Source: Odoribacter sp. (lineage in GTDB: Bacteria; Bacteroidota; Bacteroidia; Bacteroidales; Marinifilaceae). From it: DNA of 64,000 nucleotides. How positions within the stretch are numbered: the stretch's first letter is position 1; each line of letters starts with the position of its first letter. The stretch covers positions 1 through 64,000 of the forward strand of contig JAHHTT010000002.1 in assembly GCA_020024465.1 (NCBI GenBank), written 5' to 3'. The notes below the pieces were generated by a model. That model was given only the letters and a program-made list of their open reading frames with translations. It had not been told where the DNA came from and did no database searches. Made by a program: the position numbers and the translations under genes. Below, piece by piece: positions 51,381 through 60,638 of this stretch.

Positions 51381-53414
51381 ATGAATACGATTACCAACAG
51401 AGCAGCGGATAACATCCGAATACTGGCAGCAGCCATGGTAGAGAAGGCAAAATCGGGACATCCCGGAGGGGCAATGGGTGGAGCTGACTATGTGAATGTA
51501 CTGTTCTCAGAGTTTCTGAATTTTGATCCTGACGATGCATCCTGGGCAAACCGAGATCGTTTTTTTCTTGATCCGGGACATATGTCACCGATGTTATACG
51601 GAATGCTGAGTCTGATTGGCAAATTCTCAATGGAAGACCTTCAAAACTTTCGTCAATGGGGAAGCGTAACCCCCGGACATCCGGAACGTGATGTACAGCG
51701 TGGTATTGAAAATACTTCCGGTCCTTTAGGACAAGGTCATGCCATGGCTGTTGGAGCAGCTATCGCCGAACGTTTCCTTGTAGCACGCTTTGGAGAATGG
51801 ATGGCACACAAAACATACGCTTTCATTTCTGACGGCGGCATTCAGGAAGAGATTTCACAAGGAGCCGGCCGTATTGCCGGGACATTGGGACTTTCCAACC
51901 TGATTATGTTTTATGATTCAAACAATATACAATTGTCCACCACCGTTGAGGAAGTGACAACAGAAAATACAGCAGCAAAATATGAAGCTTGGGGATGGCA
52001 CGTTATCACAATCAACGGCAATAATGCAGAAGAAATTCGACAGGCTTTACGTACTGCAAATGCAGAAAAAAACCGTCCTACATTAATCATCGGCCACACC
52101 TTGATGGGCAAGGGTGCTGTCGGAGCGAACCAAGAAGATTTTTCAAACAAAGTATCTACACACGGACAACCCTTGAGTGCTGCCGGCGCATCCATCGAAC
52201 GGACTATCGAAAATTTGGGAGGAAATCCTCAAAATCCTTTCATGATATTTTCTGACGTTCAAGAGTATTATACAAAAGTATTGAATGAAAAACGAGCTTA
52301 TGCACAGCGCAAAAAAGAAGAACAAACCGCTTGGGAAAAGGCAAATCCAGAATTAGCAGCCCGCTTCCATCAATATATGTCCGGTGCAGCGCCTGCCATC
52401 GATTACAAAGCGATTGCACACAAAGCCAATATCGCTACTCGTGCAGCTTCTGCTGACGTATTGGTAGAATTAGCAAGACAAGTGGACAACATGATTGTAA
52501 GTTCTGCCGATTTGTCAAATTCGGATAAAACAGACGGTTTCATCAAAGGAGGTGCACACAATTTGACAAAAGGTGATTTCAGCGGCAAATTCTTACAGGC
52601 TGGAGTTGCAGAATTAACAATGGCGGTGATTTGTAACGGAATTGCCCTCCATGGCGGAATCCATGTTGCCTGCGGTACATTCTTCGTTTTCTCGGACTAT
52701 ATGAAACCGGCATTCCGTCTTTCTGCCTTAATGGAAGTTCCTGTAAAATACATCTGGTCACACGATGCTTTCCGTGTTGGAGAAGATGGTCCTACTCATC
52801 AGCCAATTGAACATGAAGCCCAATTGCGCCTGATGGAAAAATTACAGAACCATCATGGAGAAATGAGCCTTATGGCTTTACGTCCGGCCGATGCTGCCGA
52901 AACTTCGGTAGCATGGAAGATGGCTATGGAAAATACTAAAACTCCAACAGCCTTGGTACTTTCACGTCAGAATATCAATGATATTCCATCTGTTTCCGGC
53001 AACCGTTACAATGATGCTCTGCAAGCAGAATACGGAGCCTATGTTGTCATGAAAAACGGAGAAAATCCGGATATAGTATTGGTTGCTTCCGGGTCTGAAG
53101 TATCGACCCTCGTTGATGCAGCACATCTACTGAAAGAACGTAAAGGAATTACTTCTCAGGTTGTATCGGCCATTTCTGAAGGATTATTCCGCAAACAACC
53201 GACAGCTTATCAAGAAAAAGTTATCCCTGCGGCAAAGAAAAAATTCGGTTTGACAGCAGGATTATCAGTAACTTTGGAAGGATTGATCGGATCTAACGGC
53301 TACATTCACGGTGTTAATCATTTTGGATATTCAGCCCCAGCAAAAGTATTGGATGAAAAATTCGGCTTCACTGGAGAATTTGTTTACAATGAAATCTGCA
53401 AAATGCTGAAATAA
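51381..53414 (+). CDS. tkt: Transketolase
   Basis: A thiamine-diphosphate enzyme moving two-carbon ketol units in the non-oxidative pentose phosphate pathway. N-terminal histidines (SGHPGG) and the thiamine-binding GDGGIQEE-like segment (SDGGIQEEISQGA) with DSNNIQLS are clear; the pyrimidine domain has EDGPTHQPIEH with the catalytic residues. The C-terminal domain ends normally (677 aa). Bacteroidetes enzymes of this single-chain type also act in hexose metabolism. A shared terminator follows. Confidence 0.97.
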   Translation: MNTITNRAADNIRILAAAMVEKAKSGHPGGAMGGADYVNVLFSEFLNFDPDDASWANRDRFFLDPGHMSPMLYGMLSLIGKFSMEDLQNFRQWGSVTPGHPERDVQRGIENTSGPLGQGHAMAVGAAIAERFLVARFGEWMAHKTYAFISDGGIQEEISQGAGRIAGTLGLSNLIMFYDSNNIQLSTTVEEVTTENTAAKYEAWGWHVITINGNNAEEIRQALRTANAEKNRPTLIIGHTLMGKGAVGANQEDFSNKVSTHGQPLSAAGASIERTIENLGGNPQNPFMIFSDVQEYYTKVLNEKRAYAQRKKEEQTAWEKANPELAARFHQYMSGAAPAIDYKAIAHKANIATRAASADVLVELARQVDNMIVSSADLSNSDKTDGFIKGGAHNLTKGDFSGKFLQAGVAELTMAVICNGIALHGGIHVACGTFFVFSDYMKPAFRLSALMEVPVKYIWSHDAFRVGEDGPTHQPIEHEAQLRLMEKLQNHHGEMSLMALRPADAAETSVAWKMAMENTKTPTALVLSRQNINDIPSVSGNRYNDALQAEYGAYVVMKNGENPDIVLVASGSEVSTLVDAAHLLKERKGITSQVVSAISEGLFRKQPTAYQEKVIPAAKKKFGLTAGLSVTLEGLIGSNGYIHGVNHFGYSAPAKVLDEKFGFTGEFVYNEICKMLK

Positions 53415-53451
53415 AAAAATATCCGGTCAAAAGCCAAACATTATCTCTAAG

Positions 53452-53483
53452 AAAAAACAGCGTTATTATACGCTGTTTTTTTC
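53452..53483. terminator. Bidirectional terminator between tkt and the AAA+ gene
   Basis: A perfect 12-bp stem with A6/T6 flanks (53452-53463 with 53470-53481) and a 6-nt loop; U-runs form in both directions, fitting two convergent genes. Confidence 0.92.
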
Positions 53484-53485
53484 TT

Positions 53486-56400
53486 TTATACAAATCCTAC
53501 TCTTTTCCTTTCCTTCATAATGTCAACCACAAATTGTTCCGTAAACCTAACAACATCCTGCTTTTGTACTGAAATGATTTCTGATATTCCTGTCTTCTTG
53601 CCGGCTTTAGCCACTCTCTGCAAACAATTCCGAACAATCATATCTGCTACGATTCTCATCAAACGTGAACTTGCGTGACTACGCTCCTCTGAAGATACTA
53701 ACGAACCGATAAAATCTGCCATATACTGACGTGCTGTAACTGTCATTTTCATGTTTTCTTTCAACAAACGACGTTTCAATATTATCATCAATTCCTCACG
53801 AGTATAATCTTCAAAAATCAAGACATTTACTACCTCAGACACTTGCTCCGCATCTCCATTTAAACCGGCAACCCGATTACGAGGCTTTGCATAAATGATG
53901 ATATGAGATCCCGGACGTATTGCCATCTGATTCATCAATATTGCCTGCACCCGCTCACGAAATCCTATCGCCTCATTCAATTTGAGAGAATCTTCATCAA
54001 ACAATAATATCCCCCCCTCAGAATGTACCAATGCCTCTCCAATACTATTCTGCGCCTCATTTTCCATCAAACCAATCATGCGTTCCACTTTAAAAGTAAA
54101 TACATTACATGTAGAAATAATGCCCATAGCTTTATAAAGGCGGGCAATGATTCGTGCAACCGAACCCTTACCCATAGCAGAATTACCGGTAAAACACCAT
54201 TGAAGCGACATTTTATTACTCAATTTCAAGCCTTCACGGCTATAGTGACGAGCCAATTCTACAAAATCGCCAATCTGTTTTTTTATAGAAGCCTGCCCAA
54301 CCAATTGCTCCAATTCAACCAATGCTTCATGTATCTCTTTTTCATCGAACACATCAGAATTCAATTTAGGCAAGTCAAATATGTTAGCTGGTATATCCTC
54401 GCATCGAATAGTGGTCAGTTCCTGTCTTGTCAACTCGCGTTCTCGACGAATGGCCATCGTACGGTCTGACATATTATGAATCACAAGCTCAACAATCTTT
54501 TCAACTAACAAAACATTGCCGAAATTCTTATTACGGTTTTCATACGCTTTACATATCAGCTCTAAAAATGCATTTTTTGCTTTAGGATGGAATGTATAAT
54601 TCTTAACTTTCAACTTACTTTCAGCTATTTTCAACAATTCATCAGGAGTATAATCCGTAAAATTGAAACGATAAGGAAAAAACTCTGCCAACCCCGGATA
54701 AATTTTCAATAACAAGTCCACTTTATCAGGATAACACCCCAACACCACAATACGATTTTCACACTCTTCTGTGGAGAGGTTACCTAATAATATCTCCAAG
54801 ATTACTTTACCGTATTCTGTCTGTAATAAAACATCCGCCTGACTGATATATAGAATACCCCCCGTCGACATATCGACCAATGCCTCTGAGACTTGTACAG
54901 GCGGTATTCCGGTATCGGCAGCCAGGTTTCTTCCATCTTGTATCACGACATTCGGACGTGACACTATACCAATTGCATGGTATATCTCTCCCATCATTTT
55001 GGCAACAGTCGTTTTTCCAGTACCAGGATTTCCACTGAATACCATATTCAACGGAGGCAAAATATCTGCAAAACCATGTTTTTGACGTTCCCGAATAAAA
55101 TAAACATAATTTAAATGTTGTGCTATACTATGTTTCAATTCTCCCAAACCAACCATAGCATTCAATTTCTCCATAGATTTATTGGGATCGCCTGCTTCCG
55201 GTAAAACAATATCGTCTGCCTCCATCAACATCAGTTCATCTTTATTGTATTCACCCTGCTTCTGAGATATTAAACGTTTTGCCATCTGTCGGGCTGCCTC
55301 TTCCAATTTTTCGTCTATATAGTGACCATTCCCAAAATCTTCCTCCTTATCTACACAAGCCATCTGTAATTGCTTATAAAATTTTTCTTCAGCTGCCGGA
55401 GTAAAACGATACTGTAATTTTTTCAGTTTACTGCGGGTAATATCCATCAATTCGTCAGGAGTATAATTTTCAAAGTATAAATATTTTGTAAATACTTTCT
55501 TCAAATCAGGCAGCATATTCAATAAATAGTTTATCTCATCTTCTCCATCCTCCAATATCACCAATACCTCGGGTTTCTCATGCAATAAAATGGAATGTAA
55601 AATTCCCAAAGCTGCAATTCCCCGATCCTCTTCTTCTCCCTCATGAAACAAATCACCCGCCTCTTCTATATATAAAACTCCACCATAACTTGTTTGCAAA
55701 GCACGACGCACTAACTGCTCCTCAACAGCAGCCCCTTCCTGAACAAAATCGCGACGCTTGAAATGGTATACTTTACCATTAGACAACAAACCCAATACTT
55801 TAAACAGTTCTCCAACCATATTTGCCACAGTACTTTTTCCTGTACCCGGACTACCTGCAAATATCAAATGAATCGGAGAAAAACAAGCGTCAAATCCATG
55901 CGTTTTACGTAAACGTACAAATTCAGCATATTCAACAATACGCGTTATCTCCTCTTTCACTTTTCTCAACCCTACCATACGGTAAAGCCTATCCATTATT
56001 TCATCTTTATCTTTCTTAGAGTAATCATTCAAGAACTTCTTAACTTCTTGAATTCGGCTATTTGCGGAGGCTGTTTCCTGCTCAAAATCATAAGGAACAT
56101 CTTGTTTGCCTATAGCAAAAACCAAATTCAAAATCACTTTTCCCAAGAATGATACAATCATTGTGTATTCTCCTTCATCCGTCAAACCTTCAATATTACC
56201 CATATCAGTACCAAAACATAACAAAGCATTGTCATTACCGGCCTGATCCTTTATAAAGTGTGAGGATTTCACTGTTTGTACAGACTTTAAAGCACCATTC
56301 TGCCCCACTACCCTGATAACAAATTCGTACATCCATTTCTTCTGCAATATATTTTGTGCCATAAATAAAAAACGAACATTTTTCAAATCCTTTACATTCA

Positions 56401-56941
56401 GTTCCCTGAATGAATGCGGGCGTTTACCAGACTCTTCATCTGTTTCATCGCATACACGGTCTATGGCCACATACATTGTACGAAAATACTCTTCAACCTG
56501 TCCATTGCCCTGAATTATGTATATATCATCGGACTGACTTGAAACGCCACCGGCATCAATGTATAAACGATAGACCCCTTCTTTCCATATTCCACCCTGC
56601 AAATCCTGACTATTCAGGATTTCTTCATAAAGCACATGATTATCATTTGTTTCCAATTCAATTGATCCGCTTTTCTCCGCGACACATACAGTTTTAGCTC
56701 CTTCCAAACGGAATAAATGTACGGCAATTGTACAGTACTGTTTTTCTCCTCCACAATGCAAGTTAAATATCTCCGTATCTACATACAGTTTTTTTAGCTC
56801 TTCCACTGCATATACGGTACGGTAATCCTTATCCCCACGATAATCCTGCTCCCGGCTAGCACTCACCTGTACCCGCCCAACAAGCCATCCGGATAATTCC
56901 GTCTGACCATCTTTTATTGTAGTAACATCATTTGTATCCAT
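53486..56941 (-). CDS. Large protein with three tandem CbbX/SpoVK-like AAA+ modules
   Basis: A 1151-aa cytoplasmic protein. Residues ~1-300 form a beta-rich region I do not recognise. Three AAA+ modules of the CbbX/EccA/SpoVK type follow. Module 1 has GSPGTGKS (~362) and an intact Walker B (VLYIEEAGDLF). Module 2 has GNPGTGKT (~634) but Walker B reads ILYISQAD. Module 3 has a broken Walker A (GNSAMGKG, ~917) and ILLFDED. Each ends with a four-helix lid starting FENYTPDELMDI, NFTDYTPDELLKI or IFEDYTREELMII. So only module 1 looks fully catalytic. CbbX-like proteins remodel inhibited enzymes; the target here is unknown. It is not in an operon. The ATG at 56941 is preferred over a TTG. Confidence 0.85.
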   Translation of the reverse strand: MDTNDVTTIKDGQTELSGWLVGRVQVSASREQDYRGDKDYRTVYAVEELKKLYVDTEIFNLHCGGEKQYCTIAVHLFRLEGAKTVCVAEKSGSIELETNDNHVLYEEILNSQDLQGGIWKEGVYRLYIDAGGVSSQSDDIYIIQGNGQVEEYFRTMYVAIDRVCDETDEESGKRPHSFRELNVKDLKNVRFLFMAQNILQKKWMYEFVIRVVGQNGALKSVQTVKSSHFIKDQAGNDNALLCFGTDMGNIEGLTDEGEYTMIVSFLGKVILNLVFAIGKQDVPYDFEQETASANSRIQEVKKFLNDYSKKDKDEIMDRLYRMVGLRKVKEEITRIVEYAEFVRLRKTHGFDACFSPIHLIFAGSPGTGKSTVANMVGELFKVLGLLSNGKVYHFKRRDFVQEGAAVEEQLVRRALQTSYGGVLYIEEAGDLFHEGEEEDRGIAALGILHSILLHEKPEVLVILEDGEDEINYLLNMLPDLKKVFTKYLYFENYTPDELMDITRSKLKKLQYRFTPAAEEKFYKQLQMACVDKEEDFGNGHYIDEKLEEAARQMAKRLISQKQGEYNKDELMLMEADDIVLPEAGDPNKSMEKLNAMVGLGELKHSIAQHLNYVYFIRERQKHGFADILPPLNMVFSGNPGTGKTTVAKMMGEIYHAIGIVSRPNVVIQDGRNLAADTGIPPVQVSEALVDMSTGGILYISQADVLLQTEYGKVILEILLGNLSTEECENRIVVLGCYPDKVDLLLKIYPGLAEFFPYRFNFTDYTPDELLKIAESKLKVKNYTFHPKAKNAFLELICKAYENRNKNFGNVLLVEKIVELVIHNMSDRTMAIRRERELTRQELTTIRCEDIPANIFDLPKLNSDVFDEKEIHEALVELEQLVGQASIKKQIGDFVELARHYSREGLKLSNKMSLQWCFTGNSAMGKGSVARIIARLYKAMGIISTCNVFTFKVERMIGLMENEAQNSIGEALVHSEGGILLFDEDSLKLNEAIGFRERVQAILMNQMAIRPGSHIIIYAKPRNRVAGLNGDAEQVSEVVNVLIFEDYTREELMIILKRRLLKENMKMTVTARQYMADFIGSLVSSEERSHASSRLMRIVADMIVRNCLQRVAKAGKKTGISEIISVQKQDVVRFTEQFVVDIMKERKRVGFV

Positions 56942-57052
56942 AGAAAGTAGATTTAAGTAAGTTTCTTTCAAAATTAGATATTTTCACTACAAAAACAAAT
57001 ATTGAATCACAAATTCACCTATTCACACAGCATTATCCACAAGATATATTAC

Positions 57053-57083
57053 AAAAAAAGCGTATGGTTACATCACCACACGC
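57053..57083 (-). terminator. Terminator of the GNAT gene
   Basis: On the minus strand, an 8-bp stem with one G-U pair (57083-57076 with 57067-57060) is followed by seven Ts, about 34 bp after the stop. Confidence 0.72.
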
Positions 57084-57116
57084 CTAAAGTATTCAGAAAA
57101 ACGATTCCGTCTTATT

Positions 57117-57650
57117 TTAAGAACAACGCCCTCTATAGTAAACAGCTTCCTTCAATAGGTCAAGTTTTTCATTTAATCCAATATCTTCACGATTACACAT
57201 CACCCACAAATGACATCCATTTCCACCGGTTCTGTAGGCAGGTTGTAAATACTCTTTTTCATACACATTATAACCATTTCTTTCATAATAGCGAATACGT
57301 CGGATTGCAATCTCTGCTTCTGCAGGTTCAACCTCTAAAATACGTAATCCATTCAGATTCTCTTTTATCCAATCCAATGTTTGCTGACCAATTTTAGAAT
57401 TCCGCATTTCTGCATAAACAGCCAAATGTTCCAAATAATAAAAAGTACCGAAATCCCAATAGACAAACAACCCCGACAACTTATCATCACAACTTATGGC
57501 ATTGAAATACATTCGAGATTCTTCTGCCAACATCCTCTTTAATTGATCTTCACCACGTCGTTCTTCCAATGGGAATGCTTCAGTGTAAAGTTGTATCAAC
57601 TTATCAAACTCTTTATCTCTTGCATCTGTAATTCTTCTTAATGTAACCAT
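57117..57650 (-). CDS. GNAT-family N-acetyltransferase
   Basis: A 177-aa acetyltransferase. The fold is suggested by YYLEHLAVYAEMRNSKIGQQTLDWI (motif A, with an atypical acetyl-CoA loop) and a C-terminal RIRYYERNGYNVYEKEY segment typical of motif B. The substrate is unknown. It is 27 bp downstream of the EamA transporter gene on the same strand, so the two may be co-transcribed. Confidence 0.85.
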   Translation of the reverse strand: MVTLRRITDARDKEFDKLIQLYTEAFPLEERRGEDQLKRMLAEESRMYFNAISCDDKLSGLFVYWDFGTFYYLEHLAVYAEMRNSKIGQQTLDWIKENLNGLRILEVEPAEAEIAIRRIRYYERNGYNVYEKEYLQPAYRTGGNGCHLWVMCNREDIGLNEKLDLLKEAVYYRGRCS

Positions 57651-57677
57651 AACATTTTCATTTAATTAATTCCACAC

Positions 57678-58577
57678 TTAATTATTTTCAATCACAGGCA
57701 TCCGTTCTTTGCCACTTGCCAAAATCACAATCGACACAGCCAATAATATAATTGCCATACCTATAAGCTGCCAAATACTCAAATCTTCTTTAAATACGAA
57801 AACTCCCATTGCCACAGCCATCATGGGTTCCATACACCCTAATACAGCCGTTGTTGTAGAACCAACATGCTGAACAGCTAAAACCAATGTAAAATCAGAC
57901 ACCAGAGTCGGTATCAAAGCCAACAAAAACAAATGAATCCAAGTATCCATATCAGGAGCCAATTCCAAAGATTGAGATTTTATCAATAAATTCAATCCAA
58001 ATACGATTGTACCTATAAATAAAACATAAAATGTCAATTTTAATCCATCCATTTTAGATACATTAGATTTGTTCACTCCTACAATATAGAAAGCATACGT
58101 AATCACTGTCGTCAACACCAACATTAATCCTTTCAAGCTAACGGTTTCTTCAGAACCACTGTAACTCAACAAATAGACTCCGGATATAGCCATTGCAATA
58201 GCTATTGACAACGCAAGAGAAACTTTATCTTTGAAAAATAGAATCATCACCAATGTCACAACTACAGGATATAAAAAATGGATAGTTGTTGCAATACCAC
58301 TAGGTATGTATAAATAAGAAGTGGTCAACAACAAAGCAGTCAAAGAATAAAACAATCCCAAACCAATCAAGACACCTAATTCTTGCAAAGTAAGTCTCAA
58401 ATCACGTCTTCGAATCAACAACCACACCCCCAGCAACAAAGCTGAAATTCCAAACCTGTAAAACATCACTGAGTCTACACCAACACCTTTTTGTATTACC
58501 GGCAAGGCAAACAATGGTATCAATCCAAATGTTGATGAAGAAATCACACCATACACTAATCCTTTGATTCGATTCAT
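57678..58577 (-). CDS. EamA/DMT-family transporter
   Basis: A 299-aa inner-membrane protein of ten predicted helices arranged as two EamA repeats (approximately 1-140 and 150-290). The second repeat ends with GCMEPMMAVAMGVFVFKEDLS, the usual DMT pattern. Family members export amino acids, nucleosides or drugs; direction and substrate cannot be read. A minus-strand TATATTTG lies 39 bp upstream of its start. Confidence 0.88.
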   Translation of the reverse strand: MNRIKGLVYGVISSSTFGLIPLFALPVIQKGVGVDSVMFYRFGISALLLGVWLLIRRRDLRLTLQELGVLIGLGLFYSLTALLLTTSYLYIPSGIATTIHFLYPVVVTLVMILFFKDKVSLALSIAIAMAISGVYLLSYSGSEETVSLKGLMLVLTTVITYAFYIVGVNKSNVSKMDGLKLTFYVLFIGTIVFGLNLLIKSQSLELAPDMDTWIHLFLLALIPTLVSDFTLVLAVQHVGSTTTAVLGCMEPMMAVAMGVFVFKEDLSIWQLIGMAIILLAVSIVILASGKERMPVIENN

Positions 58578-58615
58578 AAACTTTTAAATTAATATGTTAT
58601 TACTTATTATTCGTG

Positions 58616-58623
58616 CAAATATA
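58616..58623 (-). promoter_or_regulatory. -7 box of the EamA-GNAT unit
   Basis: CAAATATA on the plus strand is TATATTTG on the minus strand; no CAAA is found 20 bp further out. Confidence 0.4.
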
Positions 58624-58683
58624 AGCACAAAACATCCTCTGAAAAACTTTTTTCACAAAAACCCCAATTTTATCGGTGAAATA

Positions 58684-58715
58684 TTTGGAGATATAAAAAG
58701 GATGTCGTACATTTG
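58684..58715 (+). promoter_or_regulatory. Consensus promoter of tRNA-fMet
   Basis: TTTG (58684-58687), a 20-bp spacer and TACATTTG (58708-58715) match the Bacteroidetes consensus. Transcription should start near 58722, about 24 bp before the mature tRNA. Confidence 0.82.
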
Positions 58716-58745
58716 CACTCGCAATACAGAAGTATTGACCAAAAT

Positions 58746-58817
<72 letters not shown>

Positions 58818-58821
58818 CTAT

Positions 58822-58852
58822 AAAAGACTAACTTTTCAGTTAGTCTTTTTTA
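58822..58852 (+). terminator. Terminator of tRNA-fMet
   Basis: A perfect 11-bp stem (58822-58832 with 58839-58849), a 6-nt loop and T run, starting 5 bp after the tRNA. Confidence 0.92.
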
Positions 58853-59096
58853 TACATCTAATTTTTTTTGTGAAAAACAATCGTTTTTTTGTAATCGGTT
58901 GGTAGATAAGACTTAAAGAGTAGAAAGTTCGGTAGCCGGTAGCGATTTGGTAGCTGTGCGGGTTTCGCTGCATTGCTTCGCTCTGCTCTTGGAACTGATG
59001 CAAATATAGGAATTTTGACCGAAAAAGGGAAATGTTTCGGGGATTTTTTATTTTTCGGGATTACCGGATTACAGGAAAAGCATAAAATCAGGAGGC

Positions 59097-59119
59097 GGTG
59101 CAAAAAACGAGGTTGCACC
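59097..59119. repeat. GGTGCAA inverted repeat
   Basis: GGTGCAA (59097-59103) and TTGCACC (59113-59119) are perfect 7-bp arms with a 9-nt spacer. They use the same core as the longer palindrome 50 bp downstream. Confidence 0.6.
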
Positions 59120-59168
59120 CGTGGTTTTACTCGAAGTGTAAAATGTTGATTTTCAGTGTGTATTTCTG

Positions 59169-59216
59169 TGGTGCAAGGTGCAGCTATATTTATATATATA
59201 GCTGCACCTTGCACCA
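59169..59216. repeat. 21-bp perfect palindromic hairpin containing GGTGCAAGGTGCA
   Basis: Arms 59169-59189 and 59196-59216 pair perfectly over 21 bp with a 6-nt AT loop. No T run follows on either strand, so it does not look like a terminator. TTGCACC occurs once more at about 59240. The arms contain a direct GGTGCA duplication. Confidence 0.75.
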
Positions 59217-59419
59217 GCCACACAGGGCTGTTTTGCGGCTTGCACCGATATTCTTTTAAGTTTCTGTAAATGAGTTGGTTTTGAGTTTTGGTGTTTGTTT
59301 CGGGGGAAAGGTGGGATGAACGGGATGTTCCGATAGGGCTTGGCGGCTTCGTGTTTGCCCTGCAAGGGCTTGGCAGGTGGGGTGGCTGGAATGTCGGGCT
59401 TAGGGCAGTCTTGGGGCTT

Positions 59420-60175
59420 TTATTCAATCCTTTGCCCTTTGCGGTCGATGTAATACCAATCATCGCTTTCCCAATAGTGGTATTCCCCATCCGAACCGGG
59501 AGCTTCTTCCAGTTCTCCCGTGTCGGTTACTTTCGCCTTCCCGTTCTCGAAAGGAAAGCCAAAAGCGAAGCGTGGTTCTACGAGGGTATTGCCATGCTCG
59601 TCCGCATATCCGATACGCCCTTTTTCATCGACGATGCGGTAAACGCCTTCCTGCACGGGGTCGTTGCCGTTGTCATACCGGTACGGGACATAGAGGCTTG
59701 CGGGATGGCTGTTGCCGGAGGATATGGCCGTGCAGCGGTCATGATAAAGGGTGAACAGCCGTATTTCAAGCAGGATGGCAAGGACTGCAAGCACCGTGCA
59801 GACAAGGAAACGGAGGCGATAGCGTTGCCGTACCGATACATGGAACGCCCCGTAATAGTCGTGCATCATGCGGTAACGCTCCTCGGTATAGATGCGCATA
59901 TTCCTCCAGAGCAATACGGGGAACGGCAGTATCAGCGGGAAAAGCGTAAGGCGGTCGTCTGTTTCGTAAAGGAAGCGGACAGCCGGAGTGCCCAAGAACT
60001 GTAAAGCGATGGCGACAGGAAACAGGAGGCAGGCGAACTGGACCACACTGATGACCGCAAAACTACGATCCGGGAAGCCGTGCCGACAACTGCGCCACGT
60101 CCAATAAAAGAGGTGGTCGAAGAATCCGGGGAGCTTCGGCCGACTGGTTCTTTTATGTGGGGAGGCTTTCTTCAT
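59420..60175 (-). CDS. WG-repeat membrane protein
   Basis: A 251-aa protein. A basic N-terminus is followed by two to three hydrophobic helices (about 45-65, 78-92 and 120-138). The C-terminal domain has WG/KWG-type repeats: YRIVDEKGRIGYADEHGNTLVEPRFAFGFPFENGKAKV and DDWYYIDRKGQRIE (described in parts). WG repeats form beta-propeller-like protein-interaction surfaces, often in proteins near polymorphic toxins. GC content is higher than in the chromosome to the left, suggesting acquisition. The function is unknown; a cargo gene of the integrated element is most likely. It is divergent from the two small membrane-protein genes. Confidence 0.65.
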   Translation of the reverse strand: MKKASPHKRTSRPKLPGFFDHLFYWTWRSCRHGFPDRSFAVISVVQFACLLFPVAIALQFLGTPAVRFLYETDDRLTLFPLILPFPVLLWRNMRIYTEERYRMMHDYYGAFHVSVRQRYRLRFLVCTVLAVLAILLEIRLFTLYHDRCTAISSGNSHPASLYVPYRYDNGNDPVQEGVYRIVDEKGRIGYADEHGNTLVEPRFAFGFPFENGKAKVTDTGELEEAPGSDGEYHYWESDDWYYIDRKGQRIE

Positions 60176-60245
60176 ACGTTGCGGCTATATAGGTGCAAAT
60201 AAAACGTATTTCTTCCAAACGGAAAAGATTTTTGCGGTGAAACTT

Positions 60246-60275
60246 TTTGAGTGATTGGACTTTTCACTATTTTTG
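60246..60275 (+). promoter_or_regulatory. Promoter of the two small membrane-protein genes
   Basis: TTTG (60246-60249), an 18-bp spacer and TATTTTTG (60268-60275) are close to consensus; the first start codon is 30 bp downstream. Confidence 0.5.
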
Positions 60276-60305
60276 CTTTGATGTATAACGGTTCGTCCGT
60301 AAGGT

Positions 60306-60608
60306 ATGAATTTGGCTTTTTCTGTTATTGCTATGGAATGGTTCGATAAGATAAGCGAGTTTATGGAGGGTCTGCCGGAGTGGTTGCAGGCGCATCCGAG
60401 GTACGGCTACCTGATCGTGGCGGGAATCCTGCTGCTGTGGCTTGTGGGGATTGTCTGCGGATGGCGGTGGACGTACTCCCGTCCGGGAAGTTGGGAAGGG
60501 AATTTCTGGCTGGGTACGCTGGGTGAAAGGAGTTACCGTTTCTGGCTGGGGCTGATCGTTGCCGCCGCAACGGGATGCGCCCTGTTGCTGTTCTTCGTAA
60601 CGGGATAA
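60306..60608 (+). CDS. Small two-helix membrane protein, Imm17-like
   Basis: A 100-aa protein with two hydrophobic helices (about residues 34-50 and 80-97) separated by a polar segment CGWRWTYSRPGSWEG and a GERSYRFWLGLIVA block. This arrangement resembles the Imm17 family of small immunity proteins found with Bacteroidetes contact-dependent toxins. No toxin gene is adjacent, so it could be an orphan immunity gene. An alternative start at 60333 (MEWFDK) is possible. The next gene starts 30 bp downstream. The family call is tentative. Confidence 0.5.
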   Translation: MNLAFSVIAMEWFDKISEFMEGLPEWLQAHPRYGYLIVAGILLLWLVGIVCGWRWTYSRPGSWEGNFWLGTLGERSYRFWLGLIVAAATGCALLLFFVTG

Positions 60609-60638
60609 GCAAGCGGAAAACAAGGAAAGGAGGAAGCT

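Larger units (their letters stand above)
58853..59419. other. Transition region between tRNA and mobile-element genes
   Basis: No gene is supported. A minus-strand open frame (58858-59490) is low in complexity and rich in proline, lysine and asparagine, and overlaps the WG-repeat gene end. The stretch holds GGTGCAA palindromes, and base composition shifts from AT-rich to GC-rich across it. It probably contains the left boundary of the integrated element, but I cannot place an attachment site without the other end. Confidence 0.4.

Noticed and set aside
59169..59216. Intrinsic terminator for the WG-repeat gene
   Set aside because: The stem is strong but neither strand has a T run after it, and it is about 200 bp from the stop codon.
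58858..59490. Minus-strand 210-aa open frame
   Set aside because: Low-complexity, basic and proline-rich; it overlaps the WG-repeat gene in another frame and contains the 21-bp palindrome.
59288..60004. Plus-strand 238-aa open frame
   Set aside because: It overlaps the WG-repeat gene on the other strand; only the minus-strand product shows membrane helices and WG repeats.
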